Origin: Moryella indoligenes
GTDB taxonomy: Bacteria > Bacillota > Clostridia > Lachnospirales > Lachnospiraceae
DNA: 64,000 nt
Reading direction: 5' to 3'
Assembly (NCBI RefSeq): GCF_030812885.1
Contig: NZ_JAUSTO010000004.1
Location: 1-64,000, forward strand
Shown: positions 8,210 through 17,095 of the stretch, one piece after another
Numbering within the stretch: position 1 is the first letter of the stretch
How the letters are laid out: each line of letters starts with the position of its first letter
Made by a program: the position numbers and the translations under genes
Notes under the pieces: generated by a model
Database searches by the model: none
What the model was told of the DNA's origin: nothing
Seen by the model: the letters and a program-made list of their open reading frames with translations, nothing else

Positions 8210-9766
8210 CTATTCAAACTCTATCGTTCCCGGCGGCTTGCTCGTGATATCGTACAGCACGCGGTTCACGTGGCGAACCTCATTGATGATACGGCTGGTG
8301 ACCTTCTGAAGCAGAGGCCAGGGAAGCTCCGCGCTCTCCGCGGTCATGAAATCTACCGTCTGCACTGCGCGGAGGCAGACCGCGTAATCGTAAGTGCGCT
8401 CATCGCCCATAACACCGACAGAGCGCATGTTTGTCAGCGCTGCAAAGTACTGATTGATCTCCCGGTCAAGACCTGCATTGGCAATCTCCTCGCGGTAGAT
8501 GTAGTCTGCTTCCTGAACGATCTTTACCTTCTCCTCCGTCACCTCTCCGATGATGCGGATGCCAAGTCCCGGTCCCGGGAAGGGCTGACGAAAGACAAGC
8601 TTCTCCGGAATTCCCAGCTCCAGGCCCACCTTTCTCACCTCATCCTTGAAAAGCGCGCGGAGCGGCTCGATGATCTCTCTGAAATCTACATACTCCGGCA
8701 AGCCGCCGACATTGTGGTGGGACTTGATGACTGCACTCTCTCCGCCGAGTCCGCTCTCAACCACATCCGGATAGATGGTTCCCTGCACAAGAAAATCCAC
8801 CTTGCCGATCTTCTTCGCCTCTTCCTCAAAGACACGAATGAACTCCTCGCCGATGGTCTTGCGCTTTTGCTCCGGCTCCGTGATTCCTGCGAGCTTATTG
8901 TAGAAGCGCTGCCGCGCGTCTACATGAACGAAATTCAGCTTGTACGGCCCCTGCGGCCCGAAGACGGCATCAACCTCCTCCGCTTCATTTTTGCGGAGCA
9001 GACCGTGATCCACAAAGACGCAGGTGAGCTGCGGGCCAATTGCCTTGGAGAGCAGCACCGCCGCCACCGAGGAATCCACTCCGCCGGACAGCGCGCAGAG
9101 CACCTTGCCGTCTCCGATCTTTTCGCGCAGCTCCTCGATGGTACGCTTTGCAAATTCATCCATGCGCCAGCTGCCCGTGCATCCGCAGATATCAATCACA
9201 AAATTCCGGAGAATTTTAGAGCCCTCAACGGTGTGCAGCACCTCCGGATGGAACTGGATCGCGTAGAGCCCCTCTGCGCGGTTCTCAGCCACTGCGACAG
9301 GGCAGCTTGGGGAATGCGCCAGCGAAGTGAAGCCTTCCGGCAGCCGGAAGATGGAGTCAAAGTGGCTCATCCACACGACTGTCTTCTCAGGAACGCCCCT
9401 CAGCAAGGGGGAATCGTTCGGCTCCACTGTAATTTCTGTCTTTCCGTACTCTCGCTCCGCAGCGCGGTGCACCTCACCGCCCAGCTTCCAGCTCATAAGC
9501 TGTGCGCCGTAGCAGAGCCCCAGCACCGGAATGCCCATGCGGAACAGCTCCGCATCACAGGAGGGTGCGCCCTCCTCGTAGCAGCTGTTCGGACCTCCGG
9601 TCAGAATGATGCCCTTCGGCGCCATCTCCCGAATCTTTTCAAGCGGGGTCTTATAGGAATAAATTTCACAGTACACATTGTTCTCGCGCACTCTTCGTGC
9701 GACGAGCTGATTGTACTGACCGCCAAAATCGATCACAATGATCTTTTCCTGGTTCTGTATCTCCAA
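8210..9766 (-). CDS. guaA: GMP synthase (glutamine-hydrolysing)
   Basis: The enzyme converts XMP to GMP with glutamine as amide donor, the last step of GMP synthesis. The class I glutaminase domain shows the catalytic cysteine in GLCYGAQLM and the FHPEV histidine/glutamate. The ATP pyrophosphatase domain has ALSGGVDSSVAA. The C-terminal dimerisation domain ends in PPGTIEFE, close to the family's usual ending. The start was taken as TTG at 9766 because GGAAGGAG lies at ideal distance; an in-frame ATG at 9787 lacks a clear site. The stop codon is at the junction with the mobile element, which appears to have kept the reading frame intact. Confidence 0.97.
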   Translation of the reverse strand: MEIQNQEKIIVIDFGGQYNQLVARRVRENNVYCEIYSYKTPLEKIREMAPKGIILTGGPNSCYEEGAPSCDAELFRMGIPVLGLCYGAQLMSWKLGGEVHRAAEREYGKTEITVEPNDSPLLRGVPEKTVVWMSHFDSIFRLPEGFTSLAHSPSCPVAVAENRAEGLYAIQFHPEVLHTVEGSKILRNFVIDICGCTGSWRMDEFAKRTIEELREKIGDGKVLCALSGGVDSSVAAVLLSKAIGPQLTCVFVDHGLLRKNEAEEVDAVFGPQGPYKLNFVHVDARQRFYNKLAGITEPEQKRKTIGEEFIRVFEEEAKKIGKVDFLVQGTIYPDVVESGLGGESAVIKSHHNVGGLPEYVDFREIIEPLRALFKDEVRKVGLELGIPEKLVFRQPFPGPGLGIRIIGEVTEEKVKIVQEADYIYREEIANAGLDREINQYFAALTNMRSVGVMGDERTYDYAVCLRAVQTVDFMTAESAELPWPLLQKVTSRIINEVRHVNRVLYDITSKPPGTIEFE

Positions 9767-9931
9767 ATTGTGCTCCTTCCTGTTCATGCCCCGCGGGGCA
9801 TATTCTCAATTCACCGATGCATATACCTTCATGTGCAGCGCGTGCACGGCACTTCTGCCCGCCGGCCTTTACAGATCTTCACCTGCATCTTTGGCTGCGC
9901 CATATGCACAACACACAGTATACAGAAAAAC

Positions 9932-12784
9932 TCAGCTCACAGCCTCCTCTTCCTCCCGCTGCGCAAGATATGGCTTCAGGTATTTTCCGGTCCACGAGCG
10001 CTCTGTCTCTGCCACCTGTTCCGGCGTTCCCTGCACAACTACTGTGCCGCCGCCTTCTCCGCCCTCCGGACCCATATCGATAATATAATCTGCAGTCTTT
10101 ATCACGTCAAGATTGTGTTCTATCACAATGACGGTATTTCCGCTGTCAGACAGCCTACGGAGTATCTCCACCAGCTTGTGGACATCTGCAAAGTGCAGAC
10201 CTGTCGTCGGTTCATCCAGAATATAGATCGTCTTTCCCGTGCCGCGCTTCGAGAGCTCCGCCGCCAGCTTGATGCGCTGTGCCTCGCCGCCGGAGAGCTC
10301 CGTGCTGGGCTGTCCGAGACGAATATAGGAGAGCCCTACATCATAGAGAGTCTGAATCTTCCTCGCTATGGAAGGAACGTTCTCAAAAAACTTCAACGCC
10401 TCCTCGACTGTCATATTCAGAACATCATAGATGGACTTCCCCTTATAACGCACCTCCAGTGTCTCACGGTTGTAGCGCTTACCGTGACACACCTCGCAGG
10501 GCACATATACATCCGGCAGGAAGTGCATCTCGATCTTCACAATGCCGTCGCCGGAGCAGGCCTCACAGCGCCCGCCCTTCACATTAAAGCTGAACCGCCC
10601 CTTCTTGTACCCCCGCGCCTTGGCGTCGGGCGTAGCCGCAAAGAGATCGCGTATCATATCGAACACCCCGGTGTAGGTCGCCGGATTGGAGCGCGGCGTC
10701 CTGCCGATCGGAGACTGATCAATGGCGATCACCTTATCCAGTGCCTCTGTTCCCTCAATCGCCCGGAACTTTCCGGGAATCTCATGCGCCCGGTTTAGCT
10801 TCTTCGCGAGGTACTTGTATAGTATCTCATTCACGAGAGAAGACTTTCCTGAGCCAGAGACTCCGGTCACACAGGTCATGATGCCCAGCGGAAAGCGCAC
10901 ATCAATATTCTTCAGATTATGCTCTCTGGCCCCGCGCACCGTGAGCCATCCCTTTGGCACACGCCGCGTATCCGGCACCGGTATCCGCAGCTTTCCTGCG
11001 AGATACTGCCCCGTGATGCTGTTCTCATTCCGCATGAGGTCCTCAGCAGTCCCCTCAGCAATAACCTCTCCTCCGTGCTCCCCTGCGCCGGGCCCGATAT
11101 CCACAATCCAGTCTGCGGCGCGCATGGTATCCTCATCATGCTCCACCACGAGCACCGTGTTTCCAAGATCCCGGAGATGCTTCAGCGTCCCGAGCAGCTT
11201 GTCATTGTCCCTCTGATGCAGGCCTATGCTCGGCTCATCCAGTATGTAGGCAACTCCAACCAGTCCCGAGCCGATCTGCGTCGCGAGACGTATGCGCTGT
11301 GCCTCGCCGCCGGAGAGCGTCCCGGTCGCCCGGGACAGTGCGAGGTAATCAAGCCCCACATCAATAAGAAAGGAGACGCGATTCCGAATCTCCTTCAGAA
11401 TCTGCTCGCCTATCATCCTCTGCATCTCTGTGAGCGTGAGCTGATCAATAAAGCTCCGGAATTTCACGATAGACATGTCTGTCGCGTCATAAATATTCAG
11501 ATCGCCCACCGTCACCGCGAGGCTGGAACGCTTCAGCCGTTTTCCGCCGCAGGTCTTACAGGGAATAATGCGCATAAAGGACTCATACTCCTCCTTTGCG
11601 CTCGCGGAAAATGCTTCTCTGTAGCGGCGCTTTTCATTCTCGATCAGCCCCTCGAAGGCGACGTCATAGACCCCTTCTCCGCGCTGGCTCCGGTAGCGCA
11701 CCTTCACCTCTGTTCCGCCGGTTCCGTGGAGCAGAATGTCCCGTATCTCCTCCGGATAGTCCTGAAAGGGTGTATCCAGACTGAAGTGATAATGCTCCGC
11801 CAATGCAGAGAGCAGTGCGTTTGTAAAGCTTCCCTTCTGATTACAGGAGTTCCAGCCCGGCGCAATAATTGCCCCCTGATTGATAGAGAGACTCTCGTCC
11901 GGCACCATGAGCTCCAGGTCAAACTCCATCTTGTAACCGAGACCCAGACAATCCGGACAGGCCCCAAAGGGATTGTTGAAGGAAAAGCTCCTGGGCTCCA
12001 CCTCTTCGATGGAGATCCCGCAGTCCGGGCAGGCAAAGCTCTGTGAAAAGTGCAGCTCCTCGCCGCCGATTACATCGACCGCTGCTGTTCCTCCCGTCAG
12101 GGCAAGTGCCGTCTCCAGTGAATCTGTGAGCCGTTTTTGTATTCCCTCCCGGATCACCAGCCGATCCACCACCACCTCAATGGAGTGCTTGATATTCTTA
12201 TCAAGCGCGATCTCCTCGCTCAGCTCATAAAGATTTCCGTCAATGCGGACACGGACATAGCCGCTCTTCTTCGCCTGCGCGAGCACCTTCTCGTGGCGCC
12301 CCTTCTTGCCGCGTACCACAGGCGCAAGCAGCTGCAGCTTCGTCTTCTCCGGCAGCTCCATGATTCTGTCCACCATCTGATCTATGGTCTGCTTCTGTAT
12401 CGGCTTGCCGCAGTTCGGGCAGTGCGGAATCCCGATGCGCGCATAGAGCAGACGCATATAGTCATAAATCTCCGTCACCGTGCCGACCGTGGAACGCGGG
12501 TTTCTGTTGGTGCTCTTCTGATCAATGGAGATCGCCGGGGACAGTCCCTCGATGCTCTCCACCTCGGGTTTCTCCACCTGCCCGAGGAACATGCGCGCGT
12601 AGGAGGACAGCGACTCCATATAGCGCCGCTGCCCCTCCGCATAAATTGTATCAAAGGCAAGACTTGACTTTCCGGATCCGGAGAGGCCCGTGAGCACCAC
12701 AAGCTCGTCTCTCGGAATATCCAGATTGATCTGCTTCAGATTGTGCTCTGAAGCACCTCTGATTTTTATATATTGTTTTGCCAT
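9932..12784 (-). CDS. uvrA: Excinuclease ABC subunit A
   Basis: UvrA recognises bulky DNA lesions and loads UvrB in nucleotide excision repair. At 950 residues it is full length. It has two ABC ATPase modules: Walker A GLSGSGKSS at residues 33-41 and GVSGSGKSS in the second half, each paired with an LSGGEAQRI signature. Zinc-binding cysteine pairs are present (CPDCG/CPDCLG in the first half, CEACSG/CEVCHG in the second). The start was placed at MAKQYIKIRG, which matches the family's N-terminus; the upstream extension is not UvrA-like. The 165-base gap to guaA contains no gene. Confidence 0.98.
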   Translation of the reverse strand: MAKQYIKIRGASEHNLKQINLDIPRDELVVLTGLSGSGKSSLAFDTIYAEGQRRYMESLSSYARMFLGQVEKPEVESIEGLSPAISIDQKSTNRNPRSTVGTVTEIYDYMRLLYARIGIPHCPNCGKPIQKQTIDQMVDRIMELPEKTKLQLLAPVVRGKKGRHEKVLAQAKKSGYVRVRIDGNLYELSEEIALDKNIKHSIEVVVDRLVIREGIQKRLTDSLETALALTGGTAAVDVIGGEELHFSQSFACPDCGISIEEVEPRSFSFNNPFGACPDCLGLGYKMEFDLELMVPDESLSINQGAIIAPGWNSCNQKGSFTNALLSALAEHYHFSLDTPFQDYPEEIRDILLHGTGGTEVKVRYRSQRGEGVYDVAFEGLIENEKRRYREAFSASAKEEYESFMRIIPCKTCGGKRLKRSSLAVTVGDLNIYDATDMSIVKFRSFIDQLTLTEMQRMIGEQILKEIRNRVSFLIDVGLDYLALSRATGTLSGGEAQRIRLATQIGSGLVGVAYILDEPSIGLHQRDNDKLLGTLKHLRDLGNTVLVVEHDEDTMRAADWIVDIGPGAGEHGGEVIAEGTAEDLMRNENSITGQYLAGKLRIPVPDTRRVPKGWLTVRGAREHNLKNIDVRFPLGIMTCVTGVSGSGKSSLVNEILYKYLAKKLNRAHEIPGKFRAIEGTEALDKVIAIDQSPIGRTPRSNPATYTGVFDMIRDLFAATPDAKARGYKKGRFSFNVKGGRCEACSGDGIVKIEMHFLPDVYVPCEVCHGKRYNRETLEVRYKGKSIYDVLNMTVEEALKFFENVPSIARKIQTLYDVGLSYIRLGQPSTELSGGEAQRIKLAAELSKRGTGKTIYILDEPTTGLHFADVHKLVEILRRLSDSGNTVIVIEHNLDVIKTADYIIDMGPEGGEGGGTVVVQGTPEQVAETERSWTGKYLKPYLAQREEEEAVS

Positions 12785-13021
12785 TTCTTCTCTTTTCCAC
12801 TCAGATATATACCTGAAACACTGCTGCGACAGCGGTACTCTGCCCACAGCCGTCGCATACCCGGCGACGAAGCACGCGGGTAATGCTCCCCTCCCGCAGC
12901 ATCTTCCCACTCCGGTGAACCCAAGTGTATCACACTCCCTCCGGAATTGTGAATAGCTTCCGATACAAATACAAGGTCAGCTCCCGGATAATCCGGCGAG
13001 CGGAGAACGGAAACTTCCCGT

Positions 13022-13071
13022 AAAACAAAAAGTCCGGCTGCCGCCCCTTGCAGAGCAGACCTCCGGACTTT
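13022..13071 (-). terminator. Terminator after the amino acid ABC operon
   Basis: On the minus strand, AAAGTCCGG and CCGGACTTT (13063-13071 and 13029-13037) form a nine-base stem with a 25-base loop, followed by a T-rich run. It ends the transcript from the ABC transporter. Bases 12785-13021 hold the uvrA upstream region and no other gene. Confidence 0.75.
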
Positions 13072-13100
13072 CAAAATTCATATGGATTACAGATACGCAG

Positions 13101-13841
13101 TCACAGTACCTTGCTTAAGAAAGACTGAAGACGCGGATCCTTCGGATGCGCAAAAAACTCCTGCGGGGCATTTTCCTCAAGAAAATATCCGCCGTCAAGG
13201 AACATCACCCGCGAAGCGACCTCTCTCGCAAACCCCATCTCATGCGTCACGACCACCATGGTCATCCTCTGCTCTGCGAGATCCTTCATAACATTCAAAA
13301 CCTCTCCGACCATCTCCGGATCCAGTGCAGAGGTCGGCTCATCGAAGAGCATCACATCCGGCTTCATGCAGAGCGCCCGGGCTATGGCGATGCGCTGCTG
13401 CTGCCCGCCTGAGAGCTGGCTTGGGTAGGACTCCGCGCGATCTGCGAGTCCCACCTTCTCGAGCAGCTCCATCGCAGTCTCCTTCGCCTCTGCCTCCGAC
13501 TTCCCCTGAAGCTTCATCGGACCCAGCGTCAAATTTTTCAGTATATCCATATGCGGGAACAGGTTGAACTGCTGGAACACCATGCCCATGCGCTGTCTGT
13601 GGAGATCAATATCCGTCTTCGGGTCGCAGATATCCACGCCCTCGAAAAAAATATGCCCGGAGCTAGGCTCCTCCAGACGGTTCAGGCAGCGCAGGAAGGT
13701 TGATTTTCCCGAACCGGATGGTCCGATCACACAGACCACATCCCCCTGGTTGATATCCACTGTGATATCCTGTAATACTGTCTGCCTGCCAAAGGTTTTT
13801 CCAAGATTTTTCACCTGAATCAAAGACGTCTCAGCGCTCAC
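13101..13841 (-). CDS. Polar amino acid ABC transporter ATPase
   Basis: This 246-residue ATPase is of the GlnQ/HisP type and energises uptake of a polar amino acid. Motifs: Walker A GPSGSGKST at about residue 39, signature LSGGQQQRIAIARAL, Walker B VMLFDEPTSALDP, and the switch histidine in VVTHEMGF. Its start overlaps the permease stop by 11 bases. It is the last gene of the binding protein-permease-ATPase operon. Confidence 0.93.
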   Translation of the reverse strand: MSAETSLIQVKNLGKTFGRQTVLQDITVDINQGDVVCVIGPSGSGKSTFLRCLNRLEEPSSGHIFFEGVDICDPKTDIDLHRQRMGMVFQQFNLFPHMDILKNLTLGPMKLQGKSEAEAKETAMELLEKVGLADRAESYPSQLSGGQQQRIAIARALCMKPDVMLFDEPTSALDPEMVGEVLNVMKDLAEQRMTMVVVTHEMGFAREVASRVMFLDGGYFLEENAPQEFFAHPKDPRLQSFLSKVL

Positions 13842-14523
13842 TCTTCTTCAGTCTCCTTTCCAGATATTTTACTCCCTGCGAAAAGAACAGCACCATGGTG
13901 AGGTAGATAACGGCAACCGCAAGCATGGGCATGAAGGCTGCATAGGTACGGCTTCGGATAATATCTCCGCCCTTTGTGAGATCCTCCAGCGCAATATATC
14001 CTGCAACCGAGGTCTCCTTCAAAAGCACGATAAACTCATTTGCCAGCGTCGGGATCACATTCCGGAAGGCCTGCGGCATGATGATATTTGTCATGGTCTG
14101 AACATAGTTAAAGCCGAGACTTCGACCCGCCTCAAACTGTCCGCGGGGAATCGACTGAATGCCCGAGCGGAATATCTCCGCCTGATATGCACCGGAGTTG
14201 ATTCCGAACGCGATGACCGCGACAAAGGTCTTGTCAACTCTGACCGAGCTGAAGACGCCTAAATAGATCAGCAAAAGCTGCACTACCACCGGTGTTCCGC
14301 GTATCACAGTGAGATACAGGCCGCAGATCGCATTCAGCAGCTTCAGCTTGCCCGTGTTCTCATGCGCACTTCTCACCATCGAGACCACAAAGCCGATGAC
14401 CAGCCCGAGCAACACCGCAAAGAAAGTGATCTTCAGTGTCACCCCGAGGCCATTCGTCAGATATCTCCAGCGATTGTCCTTGATAAAGTTCAGGACAATC
14501 CCCTCAGTAAATTTCTGCCACAT
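13831..14523 (-). CDS. Polar amino acid ABC transporter permease
   Basis: This 230-residue membrane protein has about five transmembrane segments and the HisM/GlnP-type inner-membrane signature (the EAGRSLGFNYVQTM region, about residues 132-145). It forms the channel of the importer with the adjacent ATPase. A single permease gene implies a homodimer. Confidence 0.92.
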   Translation of the reverse strand: MWQKFTEGIVLNFIKDNRWRYLTNGLGVTLKITFFAVLLGLVIGFVVSMVRSAHENTGKLKLLNAICGLYLTVIRGTPVVVQLLLIYLGVFSSVRVDKTFVAVIAFGINSGAYQAEIFRSGIQSIPRGQFEAGRSLGFNYVQTMTNIIMPQAFRNVIPTLANEFIVLLKETSVAGYIALEDLTKGGDIIRSRTYAAFMPMLAVAVIYLTMVLFFSQGVKYLERRLKKSER

Positions 14524-14625
14524 ACGGCACTCCTTCCTGATTTATATTTCACAGGCAAAACGCGGCACAGCGCCGCAGATATAAACTGCAGCGCCGCCCC
14601 CACCTGCTTCAGGCTTTTGTGGAAC

Positions 14626-15468
14626 TTACTCCGCCTTGATGTACTTCGCTACGATCTCGTCGAGCTTGCCCTCTGCCTTCAGCTCCGCCAGCGCTCCGTT
14701 GATCGCTTCTACCATGGCAGTATTGCCCTTCTGAACTGCAATCGCATACTCCTCATCCGTGTAGGACTCATCCAGAATCTTGAGCCCCTCAACCTGCTTA
14801 AGATACTGCTTCGCAGTCTCACCGTCAATGATCACTGCATCGACCTTGCTCTGAGACAGCGCCTGCACGGCCTCCATGCCCTTTGCGTAGCGCTCTACGG
14901 AATCCTCACCGAAGTCATCTGTCACATAGATATCTCCGGTGGTTCCCTGCTGCACGCCGATGACCTTTCCCTTCAGATCGTCCGGTCCCGTAACAGTAGA
15001 ATCTTCCTTCAGGATAATCACCTGCGTCGCCTTCGCGTAAGTATCAGAGAAATCCACGTTTTTCTTGCGGTCCTCCGTGACAGTCATACCCGCAGCGCCG
15101 ATATCCGCTTTACCGGACACGACCTCCGGGATGATCGCATCAAATGCGATGTCCTCAATCTCCAGCTCCAAGCCAAGCTTCTCTGCGATTGCTGTGCAGA
15201 TATCCACATCAATTCCGACAATCCCATCTGCATCATGGTACTCGTAGGGCGGAAACTCCGCATTGGTGCTCATGACGAGCTTCCCCTCGCTCACGGTCTT
15301 CAGCTCCGCCTTCTCTGCTGCAGAGCCGGCTTCCGTCTCCGCCGCCTGCGTCGTCGCTGCCTGCGTATCTGCCGCAGCGGCTGTCGTCGCTGCGCCGCTT
15401 CCTCCACAGGCTGTCAATGCTGCTGCCATCACTGCTGCCAGTGCCATGCCGAATATCTTTTTATTCAT
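14626..15468 (-). CDS. Polar amino acid ABC transporter binding lipoprotein
   Basis: This 280-residue solute-binding protein starts with a lipoprotein signal ending in the lipobox LTAC (cysteine about residue 21), then an alanine- and threonine-rich linker, then a family 3 (SBP_bac_3) fold; the TNAEFPPYEY and VGIDVDICTAIAEKLG segments are typical. The ligand is probably a polar or acidic amino acid, but its specificity cannot be read. It is first in the operon, with its own promoter at 15512-15539. Confidence 0.92.
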   Translation of the reverse strand: MNKKIFGMALAAVMAAALTACGGSGAATTAAAADTQAATTQAAETEAGSAAEKAELKTVSEGKLVMSTNAEFPPYEYHDADGIVGIDVDICTAIAEKLGLELEIEDIAFDAIIPEVVSGKADIGAAGMTVTEDRKKNVDFSDTYAKATQVIILKEDSTVTGPDDLKGKVIGVQQGTTGDIYVTDDFGEDSVERYAKGMEAVQALSQSKVDAVIIDGETAKQYLKQVEGLKILDESYTDEEYAIAVQKGNTAMVEAINGALAELKAEGKLDEIVAKYIKAE

Positions 15469-15511
15469 ATTTTTTCCCTCCTGTGTTTAAAAATACATTT
15501 ACTTTTGCTTT

Positions 15512-15539
15512 ATTATAATCATTATTCCCGTATAATCAA
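15512..15539 (-). promoter_or_regulatory. Promoter of the amino acid ABC operon
   Basis: On the minus strand, TTGATT (15534-15539), a 16-base spacer and TATAAT (15512-15517) precede the binding-protein gene. Confidence 0.65.
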
Positions 15540-15550
15540 GTGTTTCTTGC

Positions 15551-15588
15551 AAAAAAGTAGCGGGGCAGCCTTCCAAAAAACCGCCCCG
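15551..15588 (-). terminator. Terminator after the S41 protease gene
   Basis: On the minus strand, CGGGGC (15583-15588) pairs with GCCCCG (15561-15566), followed by CTACTTTTTT. Confidence 0.75.
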
Positions 15589-15602
15589 TTTTGAATAATT
15601 AT

Positions 15603-16967
15603 TTATTCATTTTTTAAAATACGCATGGCCCGCTCAAGCTGAGCATCACTCTCCCCATTGATTGTATCGCTCTCGCCCGGCTCCAGAAACACATCCGGCT
15701 CTATTCCCTTGCCGTGCAGATCAAAACCGCTTGGCGTGTAATAGTGCTGTGTCGTGAGCTTCACTGCCGAGCCGTCCCCAAGCGGAAGCACAAACTGAAC
15801 AATGCCCTTTCCAAAGGTCTTTGTCCCTACCAGAGTGGCCCTCCCGAAGTCCCTGTAAGCCCCGGCAAATATTTCTGCAGAGCTTGCAGAATTTCCGTTG
15901 ATCAGAAGCACGGTCGGAACAGAAACCTCGTGACCATCCTCAGAATAGTATTTCTCTCCGACTCCGTCTCTCCCTGCGGTGTAGACCAGCAATCCGTCCG
16001 GAAGCATGTAGTCGAGCATCTGCACCGCCGACTGTACCACTCCGCCGGGATTGTTTCTCAGATCAATAACAAGCTTTTGCATGCCCTGCTCTGTGAGTGC
16101 ATCCACTGCACTCTGAAACTGTTCCGCAGTGACCACATCAAACTGGAGTATACGCAGGTAGGCAATTCCATCCTCCTTCAGCTCGTACTCCACTGTCGGC
16201 ACATCAATGCTTCGGCGCGTCACAGTAAACGTGAGCTGCTCCCGTGTCTCTCCGCGGAGCACAACGATCTCTGCGCTGCTTCCCTCCTCACCGTGTATAT
16301 AGGTGGACACAAAATAATCGAGCTCCGCTCCCGTGATCTCATTTCCGTCTACTGTGTAGAGGATATCTCCCTCCCTCAGTCCGGCCTCTTCCGCAGGCGA
16401 CCCTGCAAAGACCGTGACCACCGTGCAGATGCCGCTCTCCTTATCCTGAGAGAGCAGCGCGCCGATTCCGGAGTAGGTTCCGCTGGTCTCCTCATTCATC
16501 CGGGTGTACTCCTCCTCCGTATAATATACGGTGTAAGGGTCCCCCAGACCTCTCAGCATACCGGCATAGATTCCATTCTCCACCTCCTCCGGATGCTCGT
16601 CAAAGAGAAAGTTTTTGCTGATGACTCTCTGAAGGAGCTTGATCTTCTTCATAATCTTATCGTAGTCCAGGTGCTCCGGATTCGGCAGCTCGCTGATCGT
16701 CGCGGTCTTCTCGCTCTGTGCCCCCTTCCGTGCACTCGCGGCATCTGGCAGAAGCCCTCTGCCAAGCTGATACAGAAAGCTGCCCGCCACAATCAATACG
16801 AGCAGAGCTGCTGCCGCAAGACCCCAGAAAAAACCCTTCCAGAAGCCACTCCCCTTCTTCCCCGTCGCACCCGCTCCGGCGCGAGCGGCGGACACAGCAA
16901 CGGAAGTCTCCGCGCCATCCTTTTCTGCATTCAGCTGCTCCGTTTCACTCTTGTTCTCGTTATCCAT
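15603..16967 (-). CDS. Carboxy-terminal processing protease (S41)
   Basis: This 454-residue serine protease has an N-terminal cytoplasmic segment, one membrane anchor (about residues 42-63, FFWGLAAAALLVLIVAG), a PDZ domain (about 145-230) and an S41 catalytic domain. The nucleophile serine is in GNSASSAEIFAGA and the catalytic lysine in GTKTFGKGIVQ. It trims extracytoplasmic proteins and often acts on cell-wall enzymes. The start at 16967 has GGAGA upstream. It follows an M23 murein hydrolase activator and ftsEX on the same strand, so a cell-wall remodelling role is plausible. The 128-base gap to that gene holds nothing clear. Confidence 0.93.
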   Translation of the reverse strand: MDNENKSETEQLNAEKDGAETSVAVSAARAGAGATGKKGSGFWKGFFWGLAAAALLVLIVAGSFLYQLGRGLLPDAASARKGAQSEKTATISELPNPEHLDYDKIMKKIKLLQRVISKNFLFDEHPEEVENGIYAGMLRGLGDPYTVYYTEEEYTRMNEETSGTYSGIGALLSQDKESGICTVVTVFAGSPAEEAGLREGDILYTVDGNEITGAELDYFVSTYIHGEEGSSAEIVVLRGETREQLTFTVTRRSIDVPTVEYELKEDGIAYLRILQFDVVTAEQFQSAVDALTEQGMQKLVIDLRNNPGGVVQSAVQMLDYMLPDGLLVYTAGRDGVGEKYYSEDGHEVSVPTVLLINGNSASSAEIFAGAYRDFGRATLVGTKTFGKGIVQFVLPLGDGSAVKLTTQHYYTPSGFDLHGKGIEPDVFLEPGESDTINGESDAQLERAMRILKNE

Positions 16968-17095
16968 CTCTCTTCTCCCGCCGCAGCACACTGCGGTTCT
17001 CCTCTGTCGCCGCCATACTCAGGCTCAGGCAGATATACATGACTCCGTGTGTCTTCTGTCCGGATATGCCACTCTCTGCCCATACTGCAGCTGCC

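Larger units (their letters stand above)
1..8212. mobile_element. Integrative mobilisable element inserted at the guaA 3' end
   Basis: The stretch is visibly AT-rich while everything from the guaA stop codon onward is GC-rich, and the change occurs at about 8210. It carries, in order, a relaxase, MobC, a helicase, a primase, an RHH protein, a tyrosine integrase, an excisionase, a divergent repressor and a CPBP protease. The 3' end of guaA is an established insertion site for tyrosine-integrase islands. No type IV secretion genes are visible, so it looks mobilisable rather than self-conjugative, but the left end lies outside the window and transfer genes could be there. No second copy of the guaA 3' end was found within 1-8200, which agrees with the left attachment site being off-window. 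Confidence 0.85.

Noticed and set aside
7970..10798. A 942-codon open frame on the plus strand opposite guaA and uvrA
   Set aside because: It is antisense to two certain genes, has no ribosome site and a composition expected from a GC-rich shadow frame.
14362..15594. A 410-codon open frame opposite the amino acid ABC genes
   Set aside because: Shadow of a clear binding protein and permease; no start signal.
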